A stretch of DNA of 36,524 bases, from assembly GCA_905479655.1 (NCBI GenBank), contig CAJQNK010000273.1, forward strand, positions 1 through 36,524, given 5' to 3'. Positions 23,956-33,800 of this stretch are shown here, piece by piece (positions within the stretch are counted from its first letter, which is position 1; the number at the start of each line of letters is the position of its first letter). Source of the DNA: an uncultured bacterium. Its GTDB lineage: Bacteria; Acidobacteriota; Thermoanaerobaculia; Multivoradales; JAHEKO01. The position numbers and the translations under genes were made by a program. Under the pieces are notes generated by a model. The model was given only the letters and a program-made list of their open reading frames with translations. It was not told the DNA's origin and searched no databases.

Positions 23956-25043
23956 GGTACCTGGACGAGTACCGGGACGAGGAGGGGGCGCGGCGTTTCC
24001 TCGACGCGATCCGGAGGCGGGTCACCCGGCCGTGGGCGCTCATGGAGGTGTGCGGCGGCCAGACCCACACGCTGATCCGCTCCGGCATCGACCGCATGCT
24101 GCCGGAGGAGATCCGGCTGATCCACGGTCCCGGCTGCCCGGTGTGCGTGACGCCGGTGGAGCTCATCGACCGGGCGGTCGCGATCGCCCGCCGCGCCGAC
24201 GTGATCTTCACCTCCTTCGGCGACATGCTGCGGGTGCCGGGGACGGAGGCCGACCTCTTTCGGGTGAAATCCGAGGGCGGCGACGTGCGGGTCGTCTACT
24301 CGCCCCTGGATGCCGTGAAGCTCGCCGCCCAGAACCCGGGTCGCCAGGTGGTCTTCTTCGCCGTGGGCTTCGAGACGACGGCCCCGGCCAACGCCATGGC
24401 CGTGCACCAGGCCAAGGCGCTGGGGCTGGAGAACTTCTCGATCCTGGTCTCCCACGTCCTGGTGCCCCCGGCCATGGAGGCGATCCTCTCGTCGCCGTCG
24501 AACCAGGTTCAGGGCTTCCTCGCGGCCGGGCACGTCTGCGCGGTGATGGGGTACTGGGAGTACCCGCCCATCGCCGAGCGGCACCGCGTCCCCATCGTGG
24601 TCACCGGGTTCGAGCCGCTGGACCTGTTGCAGGGGATCCACATGCTGGTCGAGGCGTTGGAGGACGGCCGCTGGGGGGTCGAGAACCAGTACACGCGCTC
24701 GGTGACCGAGGCCGGCAACCGCCCGGCCCAGGAGCTGCTCCAGAAGGTGTTCCGCGTCTCCGACCGGAAGTGGCGGGGGATCGGCGAGATCCCGTCGTCC
24801 GGCCTCGCCCTCACGGACGAGTACGCCGCGTTCGACGCGGAGACGCGCTTCGACGTGGGCTCGATCGAGGCCCGCGAGTCGCCGTTGTGCATCGCGGGCG
24901 AGGTCCTGCAGGGCCTCAGGAAGCCCCGCGAGTGCCAGGCCTTCGGCAGGGAGTGCACGCCGGAGCACCCGCTCGGCGCGCCGATGGTCTCCGCCGAGGG
25001 GGCCTGTGCGGCCTACTTCCAGTACGGGAGGGTCGAGACGTGA
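23952..25043 (+). CDS. hypD: Hydrogenase maturation iron-sulfur protein HypD
   Basis: Scaffold (363 aa) on which the Fe(CN)2CO unit is made, together with HypC; carries a 4Fe-4S cluster and redox Cys. Conserved CGGQTHT (34-40), [10 protein letters not shown] (59-68, C62 and C65), GFETTAP and the C-terminal cluster motif with ECQAFGREC...GACAAYF are all present. The GTG at 23952 is chosen because it overlaps the hypC stop; the stop overlaps hypE in the same manner, pointing to coupled translation. Confidence 0.97.
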   Translation: MRYLDEYRDEEGARRFLDAIRRRVTRPWALMEVCGGQTHTLIRSGIDRMLPEEIRLIHGPGCPVCVTPVELIDRAVAIARRADVIFTSFGDMLRVPGTEADLFRVKSEGGDVRVVYSPLDAVKLAAQNPGRQVVFFAVGFETTAPANAMAVHQAKALGLENFSILVSHVLVPPAMEAILSSPSNQVQGFLAAGHVCAVMGYWEYPPIAERHRVPIVVTGFEPLDLLQGIHMLVEALEDGRWGVENQYTRSVTEAGNRPAQELLQKVFRVSDRKWRGIGEIPSSGLALTDEYAAFDAETRFDVGSIEARESPLCIAGEVLQGLRKPRECQAFGRECTPEHPLGAPMVSAEGACAAYFQYGRVET

Positions 25044-26113
25044 GCGAGCGTGGCGGCGAGGGGGACCTGGCCGCCGGACCCGTCTGTCCCATCCCGATCT
25101 CGGACTATCCGACGGTGCAGCTCGCCCACGGCGGCGGCGGGCGACTCTCCCAGATGCTGGTGGAGCGGATGTTCGTGCCGGCCTTCCGCAACCCGTGGCT
25201 CGAGGCCCTGCACGACGGCGCCGTGCTGGAAGTGGCGGAGGGGCGCCTGGCGTTCTCGACCGACAGCTTCGTGATCCGGCCGCGCTTCTTCCCCGGCGGC
25301 AACATCGGCTCGCTGGCGGTCCACGGTACGGTCAACGACGTGGCGATGTGCGGGGCCCGGCCTCTGGTGATCTCCGTCGGCCTCATCCTCGAGGAGGGCC
25401 TCCCCATGGAGGAGCTGTGGCGGATCGTGGATTCGCTGCGCTCGGCGGCCGAGGAGGCCGGCGTCTCCGTGGCGACGGGCGACACCAAGGTCGTCGACCG
25501 GGGCAAGGGCGACGGCATCTACATCAACACCAGCGGCCTGGGTGTCGTGCCGGCCGGGGTCGACCTCTCCCCACGGCGGGTGCGGCCAGGGGACAAGGTG
25601 CTGGTCTCCGGCGAGATCGGCGTCCACGGCATCGCCATCATGGCGGTGCGGGAAGGGCTGGAGTTCGACACCGAGCTCGAGAGCGACTCGGCGGCGCTCC
25701 ATGGGATGACCGCGCCCCTGGTCGCGCGCCTCGGTGATCGCCTGCGGGTCCTCCGCGACCCGACCCGCGGCGGCGTCTCCTCCGCGTTGAACGAGATCGC
25801 CGCGCTGGCCGGGGTCGGCTTCCGCCTGGACGAGAGGAGCCTGCCGGTGGGCGACGCCGTGCGGGGCGCCTGCGAGATCCTGGGACTCGACCCTCTCTAC
25901 GTGGCGAACGAGGGCAAGTGCCTCGCCTTCGTGGCGCCGGAGGCGGCGGACGAGGCCCTGGAGCTTCTACGCTCCCACCCGCTGGGTCGGGAGGCCGTGG
26001 TCCTCGGCGAGGCGACCCAGGAGCATCCGGGTCGGGTCGTCCTGCGGAGCCGCATCGGAGGGGAGCGGGTGGTGGACATGCTGTCGGGCGAGCAGCTCCC
26101 GCGGATCTGCTGA
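25040..26113 (+). CDS. hypE: Carbamoyl-dehydratase HypE
   Basis: Takes the carbamoyl group from HypF on its C-terminal Cys and dehydrates it with ATP to a thiocyanate, the CN donor; cytoplasmic, 357 aa. PurM-like fold: [45 protein letters not shown] and [15 protein letters not shown] are present. The protein ends exactly in PRIC, so the carbamoylated C-terminal Cys (357) is conserved. The GTG at 25040 overlaps the hypD stop. Last gene of this run. Confidence 0.97.
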   Translation: MSERGGEGDLAAGPVCPIPISDYPTVQLAHGGGGRLSQMLVERMFVPAFRNPWLEALHDGAVLEVAEGRLAFSTDSFVIRPRFFPGGNIGSLAVHGTVNDVAMCGARPLVISVGLILEEGLPMEELWRIVDSLRSAAEEAGVSVATGDTKVVDRGKGDGIYINTSGLGVVPAGVDLSPRRVRPGDKVLVSGEIGVHGIAIMAVREGLEFDTELESDSAALHGMTAPLVARLGDRLRVLRDPTRGGVSSALNEIAALAGVGFRLDERSLPVGDAVRGACEILGLDPLYVANEGKCLAFVAPEAADEALELLRSHPLGREAVVLGEATQEHPGRVVLRSRIGGERVVDMLSGEQLPRIC

Positions 26114-26126
26114 CCGGCTGGGCTCG

Positions 26127-26202
26127 CGCGAAGACCCGCAGGACGCGCGGAAGGACGCCCGGTCCCATGCCCTCCGCGTCTTGGCGTCATGGCGTCTTCG
26201 CG
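26127..26202. repeat. Imperfect inverted repeat after hypE
   Basis: CGCGAAGAC (26127-26135) pairs with GTCTTCGCG (26194-26202), and inside it CGCGGA (26146-26151) pairs with TCCGCG (26173-26178). On the minus strand the right arm reads as a run of GACGCC-type near-repeats (GACGCCATGACGCCAAGACG), like intergenic repeats seen in many environmental genomes. No T-run follows, so it is either a dispersed repeat or a non-canonical end signal for the hyp run. Confidence 0.5.
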
Positions 26203-26293
26203 TGAGACCCCTTTCCGCCAACCAGGCGTCACGCCCCCCGGGGAATGACCTGGCAGCCGAACCGGTTCTCATACCTGAAGCTGCCCGGTGGCC

Positions 26294-26322
26294 TTGCCGC
26301 CGTGCGGCAGACTGCGTAGAAT
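26294..26322 (+). promoter_or_regulatory. Sigma70-like promoter upstream of the PP2C phosphatase gene
   Basis: A -35 TTGCCG (26294-26299) and a -10 TAGAAT (26317-26322) are separated by 17 bp. Transcription would start near 26329, directly before the hairpin at 26332. Confidence 0.5.
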
Positions 26323-26331
26323 CCTTCCGCG

Positions 26332-26364
26332 CCCCCCTTCGCCCGCCGGCGACGGGGGGTTTTT
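26332..26364 (+). terminator. Intrinsic terminator-like hairpin with T-tract
   Basis: CCCCCC (26332-26337) pairs with GGGGGG (26354-26359), with an inner CGCC/GGCG stem, followed by TTTTT (26360-26364). This is the clearest rho-independent terminator in the window. It may end the hyp transcript, which stops about 220 bp earlier, or act as a leader attenuator, since the predicted promoter lies directly before it. Confidence 0.7.
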
Positions 26365-26382
26365 CTGAACGGAGCGTCTTCA

Positions 26383-27303
26383 GTGCACCGCGTCATGACT
26401 GTTCCACCCTACTCATCCTTTGCCGACGAGCTGGAGAACTTCCAGGAGATCGCCCGCGCCCTCAAGCCGACGTCCGGAGAGCTCCCTCGGCTCGACGGCA
26501 TCGACATGGCCGGCGTCTCCATGGCGCTGGGAAACGAGATCGGCGGCGACCACCTCATCTATATCGACTTCGCGCGCCGGTTCGATCTCGGCCGTCGCCT
26601 CGCGGTGGCCGAGGCCGAGGGGCACGACGAGGTGGCCGCCGCCCTTCGCAGGGGCTTCGATCGGGCCGGCATCCTGGTCGCGGACGTGTCGGGTCACCGT
26701 GTGACGGACGGGCTGGTGGCGGCGATGCTGCACCAGTCCTTCCTGCTGGGCGCCTACTACGAGCTCGACCGGTTCGGAGAGATCACGACCAAGCTCTTCG
26801 AGCACATCAACCAGCGTTTCTATCAGTCGACGCGGGTGAACAAGTACCTCACCATGCTCTACGGCGAGATCTCGTCGGAGGGACGGTTCCGCTTCATCTC
26901 GGCGGGCCATCCGGCGCCGCGGGTCTTCTCCCGCCGTCTCGGCTGCTTCGTCGACATCCACCCGGACCGCCTGGTCTCGTTCCCCCCCGTCGGGATGTTC
27001 CCCTCGGACGCGGATCCCGATGAGCGCGTCGCTCCGAGTCCTCTGGGGTACAAGGAGCTCTACCAGGTGAACGAGATCGACCTTTTGGGCTTCAAGGACG
27101 TGTTGCTGCTGCATACCGACGGGTTGTCGGAGCACGGCGACGGCGAGTACTTCCCGGGGCGGGTCGAGGCGCTCCTGGCGGAGGTGGGCGATCTGCCCGC
27201 CGCGACGATCGCGGAGAGGCTGCGAGAGGACCTGCTCGAGTTCGCCGCGCCGGAGGACGACATCAGCTTCGTCGTCGTGCGTCGGGTCGGCCGTCGCGTC
27301 TGA
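26383..27303 (+). CDS. SpoIIE/RsbU-type PP2C protein phosphatase
   Basis: Soluble serine/threonine phosphatase (306 aa) of the SpoIIE family, which usually dephosphorylates STAS-domain anti-anti-sigma factors. The metal-binding and core motifs are visible: MALGNEIGGDHLIYIDF (about 47-63), ILVADVSGHRVTDGLVA (about 96-112), FISAGHPAPRVFSR, LLLHTDGLSEHGDGEYF and the final EDDISFVVVR. No sensor domain or TM precedes the catalytic domain, only about 40 residues. The GTG at 26383 has GGAG 8 bases upstream; an ATG at 26398 is possible. No anti-sigma kinase gene is adjacent, so the substrate is unknown. Confidence 0.9.
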   Translation: MHRVMTVPPYSSFADELENFQEIARALKPTSGELPRLDGIDMAGVSMALGNEIGGDHLIYIDFARRFDLGRRLAVAEAEGHDEVAAALRRGFDRAGILVADVSGHRVTDGLVAAMLHQSFLLGAYYELDRFGEITTKLFEHINQRFYQSTRVNKYLTMLYGEISSEGRFRFISAGHPAPRVFSRRLGCFVDIHPDRLVSFPPVGMFPSDADPDERVAPSPLGYKELYQVNEIDLLGFKDVLLLHTDGLSEHGDGEYFPGRVEALLAEVGDLPAATIAERLREDLLEFAAPEDDISFVVVRRVGRRV

Positions 27304-27328
27304 GTCGAGGGCGTCGGCAGCGGGCCGC

Positions 27329-27362
27329 GGCCGGAGCCCTGGAGCTCCCAGGACGGGCGGCC
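27329..27362 (+). terminator. GC hairpin after the phosphatase gene
   Basis: Outer arms GGCCG/CGGCC enclose CCTGG-AGCTC-CCAGG (27338-27352), about 25 bp after the stop. No T-tract follows, so termination is possible but not canonical. Confidence 0.35.
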
Positions 27363-27450
27363 GTCGGCACCCTATCGACACCTGGGTATAGACCGCGGGG
27401 CCGGGAACCGACTAGACTCGGCGCAGTCTTCGACAGACCTCACGCACCGG

Positions 27451-27513
27451 CGAGTCCACGCTGTGCGGTGTTCTCCCGGCGCACGCCGGCGGGAGCGCCG
27501 CTCGAGTCCACGC
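27451..27513. repeat. 11-bp direct repeat upstream of the M36 peptidase gene
   Basis: CGAGTCCACGC occurs at 27451-27461 and 27503-27513 in the 280-bp gap before the peptidase. The position suits a regulator-binding pair, but nothing identifies the regulator. Confidence 0.35.
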
Positions 27514-27583
27514 CGGGGTCCAACATCCTGGTCGGGGCGCCCGGCGTCGGGCCCTCCGGCAGCTTCTCAAGGAGAGCTCGCTG

Positions 27584-30142
27584 ATGCGTCGTCTATCTTC
27601 CCTCCTCGCCGTCGCCTTCCTCCTGACCGCCCCCGCGGTCGCCGCGCCGGACGCCCTCGGCGTGGCGCTCGGTCACCTCGAGGCGCAGGCGTCGCGCCTG
27701 AGCCTCGAGGCCCAGGATCTCGCGGGTCTGGTCGTCACCGACCGCTACGAGACCCGTCACAACGGCGTCACCCATCTCTACCTGCGCCAGAGTCTCGCCG
27801 GCGTCCCCGTGGTCAACGCCAACATCGGCGTCCACGTCACGCGGGAGGGCCGAGTGCTGCGCTCGGCCGGCGACCTGGTCAGCGGGCTCGCCCGCGCCGC
27901 CAACAGCGCGGTTCCGTCTCTCGACCCGGAGGCGGCGGTCCAGGCGGCCGCCGACCATCTCGACCTGCTGGCCCACGGGCCGCTTCAGAGGATCACGAGC
28001 GGCTCCGGGGCGGCCCCCGAGCACCGCTTCGCCGCGGACGCGGGGCTGTCGCTGGAGTCGATCCCGGTCCGGCTGCGCTACTGGTGGACCGCCCCGGGCC
28101 AGCGCTCGGACGTTCGTCTGGCGTGGGAGGTCGAGTTGGCCCTCCCCGATCACCAGAGCTTCTGGGTGGTGTGGGTCGACGCGGCCGACGGGCGGATCCT
28201 CGCCAAGGACAACCTGGTGGACAGCGATTCCTACGAGGTCTTCGCCATCCCCTCCATGAGCCCCGACGAGGCGGATCGCACGGTGGAGATGGACCCGGCC
28301 GACACGGTCGCGTCCCCCTTCGGCTGGCACGACACCGACGGCAGCGACGGCGGCGAGTTCACCGATACCCGGGGCAACAACGTCTTCGCCCAGGAAGATC
28401 GGGATGCGAACAACAGCGGGGGCTTCCGTCCCGACGGCGGGGCGAACCTGGACTTCCTCTTCCCGCTGGATCTCGGCCTGTCGCCCATCGACTACCAGGA
28501 GGCGGCGATCACCAACCTGTTCTACTGGAACAACATCACCCACGACGTCCTCTACGGGTACGGCTTCGACGAGGCCGCGGGCAACTTCCAGGAGAACAAC
28601 TACGGTCGCGGCGGGGTCGGCGGTGACCCGGTGCAGGCCGACGCGCAGGACGGATCGGGTCTGAACAACGCCAACTTCCTGACGCTGACCGACGGCAACG
28701 ACCCGCGGATGCAGATGTACGAGTGGGTTTATCCGTTCCCCAACCTGGTCGACATCGCCGAAGGGGCGGCGGCCGGTACCTACATCGCCAGCGGCGCCAA
28801 CTTCGGCCCGGCCTTCTCCGAGACCGGCGTGATCGGGACCCTGGTGCTGGCGCAGGACGGCGCCGGCGACGACGTCAACGACGGCTGCGAGCCGCTCACC
28901 AACGGCGCCGAGATCAACGGCAACATCGCGGTGATCCGCCGCGGCACCTGCGCCTTCGTCGCCAAGGTGCGGGCAGCCCAGACCGTGGGCGCGACGGCGG
29001 TCGTGGTCATGAACAACGTAGGTGGCGGCCCGATCACCATGGGCGACGACGGAACGGGGGGCGACATCCTGATCCCGTCGGCCATGATCAGCCAGGACGA
29101 CGGCGGGATCATCGAGCCGGAGCTGCCGGTTCTGGGCCGTGCCCGCGACGCTGGTGGCGACACTCCGCCGAACCGCGACAGCGATCTGGACAACGGCATC
29201 ATCGTCCACGAGTACGCCCACGGCGTCTCCAACCGTCTCACCGGCGGCCCGCTGAACGTCAGCTGCCTGAACAACACGGAGCAGATGGGGGAGGGGTGGA
29301 GCGACTGGTTCGCCCTGGCGCTCACCGCCAAGGAGACCGACACGCCGGAGCAGCCGCGCGGCATGGGGACCTACGTGGTCTTCCAGGCGACGGACGGGAC
29401 CGGGATCCGGTCGCATCCCTACTCGACGGACCTGGCCGTGAACCCAGAGACGTACGACACCATCAAGACCGCCGCCATCCCCCACGGGGTCGGTGCTGTC
29501 TGGTCGCAGATGCTGTGGGAGATGCACTGGAACCTGGTGACGGTCTACGGCTTCGACCCGGACATCTACGGCGGCTCCGGCGGCAACAACCGGGCTCTCC
29601 AGCTCGTCATCGACGGCATGAAGCTCCAGCCCTGCTCGCCGCACTTCGTGGACGGCCGCGATGCGATCCTCGACGCCGACATGGCGATCTCGGGCGGAGC
29701 GGACCAGTGCCTCATCTGGAAGGCCTTCGCCAAGCGCGGCCTGGGCCTGAGCGCCGATGCGGGTAGCTCCTTCAGCGTGACCGACGGCACCGAGGCGTTC
29801 GATCTGCCGCGGGCCTGCGAGGGGCCGATCCTGACCCAGCCCTCGCCGGGCCTCGCCGGAGCGGAGAACTGCTTCGACGTGACCGGGGCGGCGCCCAACG
29901 CGCAGATCGCGCTGGCCGCCGGGCGGCTCGAGGGCCAGGTGACGCCGCCGGGCTGCTCGCTGCCGGTGCAGATCGGGGATCCGCGGGTGCTCGCCCAGGG
30001 GACCACGGACGCCAACGGAGAGGCGCAGCTGTGCGTCTCGATCCCCGGTGGCGCGCTGGGTCGCACGCTGCGCGCGCAGGTCGTCGATCGCACGACCCCG
30101 GGCTGCACGGTGTCGAACGTGGTCGTCACGACCTACGAGTGA
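27584..30142 (+). CDS. Secreted M36 (fungalysin-type) metallopeptidase with PA domain
   Basis: Extracellular zinc endopeptidase, 852 aa. A signal peptide (about 1-20, ending AVAA) precedes an FTP-type propeptide region (about 25-210). The M36 catalytic domain contains HEYAHGVSNRLTGG with zinc ligands H542 and H546 and catalytic E543, and a third ligand E570 in EGWSDW. A protease-associated (PA) domain (about 410-515) is inserted before the HEYAH motif, as in bacterial M36 members. A Cys-containing beta-type domain of about 110 residues ends the protein (from about 745) and could aid substrate or surface binding. The ATG at 27584 has AAGGAGA 8 bases upstream. It probably degrades external protein for nutrition. 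Confidence 0.94.
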   Translation: MRRLSSLLAVAFLLTAPAVAAPDALGVALGHLEAQASRLSLEAQDLAGLVVTDRYETRHNGVTHLYLRQSLAGVPVVNANIGVHVTREGRVLRSAGDLVSGLARAANSAVPSLDPEAAVQAAADHLDLLAHGPLQRITSGSGAAPEHRFAADAGLSLESIPVRLRYWWTAPGQRSDVRLAWEVELALPDHQSFWVVWVDAADGRILAKDNLVDSDSYEVFAIPSMSPDEADRTVEMDPADTVASPFGWHDTDGSDGGEFTDTRGNNVFAQEDRDANNSGGFRPDGGANLDFLFPLDLGLSPIDYQEAAITNLFYWNNITHDVLYGYGFDEAAGNFQENNYGRGGVGGDPVQADAQDGSGLNNANFLTLTDGNDPRMQMYEWVYPFPNLVDIAEGAAAGTYIASGANFGPAFSETGVIGTLVLAQDGAGDDVNDGCEPLTNGAEINGNIAVIRRGTCAFVAKVRAAQTVGATAVVVMNNVGGGPITMGDDGTGGDILIPSAMISQDDGGIIEPELPVLGRARDAGGDTPPNRDSDLDNGIIVHEYAHGVSNRLTGGPLNVSCLNNTEQMGEGWSDWFALALTAKETDTPEQPRGMGTYVVFQATDGTGIRSHPYSTDLAVNPETYDTIKTAAIPHGVGAVWSQMLWEMHWNLVTVYGFDPDIYGGSGGNNRALQLVIDGMKLQPCSPHFVDGRDAILDADMAISGGADQCLIWKAFAKRGLGLSADAGSSFSVTDGTEAFDLPRACEGPILTQPSPGLAGAENCFDVTGAAPNAQIALAAGRLEGQVTPPGCSLPVQIGDPRVLAQGTTDANGEAQLCVSIPGGALGRTLRAQVVDRTTPGCTVSNVVVTTYE

Positions 30143-30153
30143 GCGGGTCGCCT

Positions 30154-30187
30154 CGGGGTGGGCGGCGAGGTCGTCGCCCGCCCCGGG
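30154..30187 (+). terminator. GC hairpin after the M36 peptidase gene
   Basis: GGGCGGCGA and TCGCCCGCCC form a stem with one bulged base about 20 bp after the stop. No T-tract follows, so the call is weak. Confidence 0.3.
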
Positions 30188-30303
30188 GCCGCAGGATCGA
30201 TCCTGACGCTCTGAGATCCAGCTCGATGGTATTCGCGGTTGTAAGATGAGGTGGCGGACCGCCGGGTTCAGCGGCGGTCGTCCATCCTCGGGAGGTCTGA
30301 TCC

Positions 30304-30714
30304 GTGACCGCGATCGCCAACATCCTCTGGTTCGTCCTGGGCGGCTTCCTCGCTGCCATCGCCTACCTGATCGGCGGCGTCCTGATGTGCCTCACGCTCA
30401 TCGGGATCCCCTTCGGCTTTCAGGCGTTCAAGCTCGCGGGCGCGGTGGCCGCTCCGTTCGGCAAGGAGGTGGTGGAGCGAAAGGGCGCCTCGGGCTGCCT
30501 GCGCGTGGTGCTGAACGTCCTCTGGATCCTGCTCCCCGGGTTGGAGCTGGCCGTGGCGCACCTGATCCTCGCCGCTCTCCTGGCGGTGACGATCGTCGGT
30601 ATTCCGTTCGCCATCCAACATGTCAAGCTCGTACCGTTGGCGCTCATGCCCTTCGGTCGTAGCCTCGTGCCCCGAGGTTCGATCGCATTCGCGGATCAGG
30701 CTCCCGGCCGGTAG
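30304..30714 (+). CDS. YccF-family inner membrane protein
   Basis: A 136-aa membrane protein made of two similar halves, each with a hydrophobic stretch and a GIPFGFQ- or GIPFAIQ-type motif (near 38-44 and 100-106), the mark of the YccF (DUF307) domain. Function of the family is unknown. About four TM segments are likely. The GTG at 30304 has GGAGG 8 bases upstream. It stands alone between the peptidase and the hybrid kinase. Confidence 0.9.
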   Translation: MTAIANILWFVLGGFLAAIAYLIGGVLMCLTLIGIPFGFQAFKLAGAVAAPFGKEVVERKGASGCLRVVLNVLWILLPGLELAVAHLILAALLAVTIVGIPFAIQHVKLVPLALMPFGRSLVPRGSIAFADQAPGR

Positions 30715-30715
30715 G

Positions 30716-30736
30716 CCGGCGCCCGCCCAGCGCCGG
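30716..30736 (+). terminator. GC hairpin directly after yccF-like gene
   Basis: CCGGCGC (30716-30722) and GCGCCGG (30730-30736) pair perfectly with a 7-base loop, starting 2 bases after the stop. No T-tract is present. Confidence 0.35.
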
Positions 30737-30894
30737 ATCGCTGCGGTCGCCGGGGCGACCTCGGGGACCGGGTCGCGTTCCCGGGTGTCAGCCTACTTCC
30801 GACAGGAGGTGTGCCGGAAGTCGGACGGGCCGCTCGGATAAACCGCTCTGATCGTGCGCGGGTTCCGATCATATCGTGGCATTCGGAGAGTCCG

Positions 30895-33800
30895 ATGCCC
30901 GTCCCGAAGAGACACAGATTTCCCCAGTCCGTCCGGCAAGGTCACGATTCGAGGCCCCCATCCGCCGGCCTCCGGCTCCTGGCGGGTGCGTGCATACTGG
31001 GTCTCGTCTGTCTGGGCATCTCGGACGCCGCGGCCGCGGCGCAGCGCAAGAACGTCCGCTTCGAGCACCTCTCGCGTGAGGACGGTCTCTCCCAGTCCTT
31101 CGTCTCCACGATCCTCCAGGACCGGAACGGCTTCATGTGGTTCGGGACCCAGAAGGGCCTGAACCGGTATGACGGCTACGAGTTCGAGATCTACCCCCGG
31201 GGCTCCGGGGAGCAGAGCTTCCCCTCCGGCGAGATGGTCAAGGCGGTCATCGAGGACCGTGACGGGGCTCTCTGGATCGGCACCGACGGGGGTGGTCTCG
31301 CTCGTTTCGACCCGCGTCGCGGCGGCCTCGTGGTCTTCCGTCACGACGAGTCGGATCCGACGAGTCTCGGCAGCGACCGCGTCCGCGCCCTGGTCGAGGA
31401 CACCGACGGTCGATTCTGGGTCGGGACGGAGGGCGGCGGGCTTCAGCTTCTGAGTCGTGCGTCGGGGGCCTTCGAGACCGTGTCCGTCGCGACGGCGAGC
31501 GGAGCCGAGACCGAGAGCACGAGCATCCGCGCCCTGGTCGAGGACGGCGAAGGGACGCTCTGGGTCGGCACCGACGGTGACGGTCTGCTCCGAGTCGACC
31601 GGTCGACCGGTCTCGTCGAGGCAATGCGAAGCGATCCCGCGGAACCCGGCAGCCTGGCGGACGACCGGATCCGCAGCCTGCTCGTCGATCGGCGGGGTCG
31701 GATCTGGGTCGGCACCCACTCCGGCGGGCTCGACCGCCTCGATCCGGACGCCGGCGTCTTCCGGCACTTCCGCCACGAGCGCTCGGGCCCGCGCAGCCTC
31801 TCCGCAGGAGTTGTCTGGGCGATCTTCGAGGACCGGGACGGTGTGATCTGGGTGGGTACGGACGGCGGCCTCAACCAGTGGCTGCCGGAGGAGGAGGGAT
31901 TCGTCCGCTACGCGAACGACCCGGTGGATCCCTACAGCCTGAGCCACGATCGGGTGCTGTCGATCTTCGAGGACGAGGGAGGCGTTCTGTGGGTCGGAAC
32001 CTACCGGGGGCTGAACCGGTGGAACCGGTCGACGGAGGCCTTCGCTCACTACAAGACCGGTCGCGACGAGGCCTCGCCGCTGTCCAACGACTTCGTCACC
32101 TCCTTCGCCGAGGACCCGAACGGTTCGATCTGGGTCGGCACGTACGGGGGCGGCGTCAACCGACTGGACAGGACGACCGGGCGCTTCGACCTCGTGCGTC
32201 ACGATCCGGTCGAGCCCGCGAGCCTGAGCGACGACCGGGTGATGTCCCTGCACATGGATCGCGGCGGCACGCTGTGGGTCGGGACCTTCGCGGGCGGGCT
32301 CAACGAACTGGCTTCGGGCGCCGACCGCTTCACGCACTACGTCAGCGACCCGGACGACCCGGCGTCGCTGAGCGTCGACGCCGTGACCTCGATCCTCGAG
32401 GGGGGCGACGGGAGCCTCTGGGTCGGCACCTATCGTGGCGGTCTGAACCGGCTCGACCGGTCGTCCGGGAGCTTCCGACGCTATCTCGAGGAGCCCGGGG
32501 GCCTGGGCTCGGACCGCGTGGTCGCCCTCCTCGAGGGGCGCGACGGCTCCGTCTGGATCGGCACCGACGGTGGCGGCCTCGCCCGGCTGGACCCCGCCAC
32601 GGAGTCGTTCGAGCAGTTCCACCACGAGTCGTCGGATCCGCAGAGCCTGTGCAGCGAGACCGCGTGGGTCCTAGCCCAGGACCCCGAGGGAGACCTGTGG
32701 GTGGGCACTCCGGACGCCGGCCTCTGCCGGTGGTCGGCCTCCGACCGCGCGGCGGGCAGGGTCCGTTTCGACCGCTTGAGTACCCGGGACGGCTTGCTGA
32801 GCGACCTCGTCTACGGCGTGGTCGCGGACGACGAGGGAGTGATCTGGATCACGTCCGACCGCGGTCTGACCCGGTTCGACCCGAGTCTGCGGACGTTCGA
32901 TCACTTCGGTCCGTCCCACGGCCTGCAGGAGTACGAGTTCAACCACGGAGCGGCCCTGCGCACCCGGAGCGGCGAGATCCTGGTAGGGGGCGTCAACGGC
33001 TTCAACCTCATCGACGCCGGGCGGATCCGGCCGAACACGCACGCGCCGCGGGTCCACATCACCCGGGTGTTGAAGCTCAACCAGCCGCTCGAGTCTCCCG
33101 GCCCTAGCTGGAACGGGCGCGAGCTGGTCCTGCGCCACGACGAGTCGGTCGTCGCCTTCGAGTTCAGCGGCCTGGACTTCGCTTCTCCGCGCAGGAACTC
33201 CTATCGCTACCGCCTGGACGGCTTCGACCAGGATTGGGTGGAGAGCGGCGGCCTGCGGCGGGCGACCTACACCAACCTGGCGGCCGGGAACTACGTGTTC
33301 CGCGCGGAGGCCTCCAACAACGACGGCCTGTGGAGCGTGGAGGAGGCGCAACTGCGCCTGCGAGTGCGGCCGGCGCCCTGGCGGACGCGGAGGGCCTACG
33401 CCCTCTACGCGCTCATTGTCGGGGCGGCCCTGCTGGCGGTCGCTCGGGTCCAGGGCAGCATTCGCCGGCATGCCCGCGAGGTGGCGATCGCCAACCGGGA
33501 TCTCTCGCAGGAGATCGCGCGACGTCGAACGAAAGAGGAGGAGCTCGAAAGCGAAAAGCGGAAGGCCCAGACCTACCTGGACGTCGCCGAGGTCATCATG
33601 GTCGTCGTCGACGAGCGGGGCGTCGCCTCTCTCATCAACCAGAAGGGAGTCGTCACCCTCGGCTATCCGGAGAGCGAGATCGTCGGCCGGTCGTGGACCG
33701 ACCTCGTCGTTCCGCCGGAGCGCCGGGCCGAGGTGGACGCGTACCTCGCCGATCCGGGCGAGGACAGCTACCGCGAGTACCCCGTTCTCACGCGCCACGG

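Noticed and set aside
27413..27418. TAGACT as a -10 box for the M36 peptidase gene
   Set aside because: No -35-like hexamer at suitable spacing, and it is 165 bp from the ATG.
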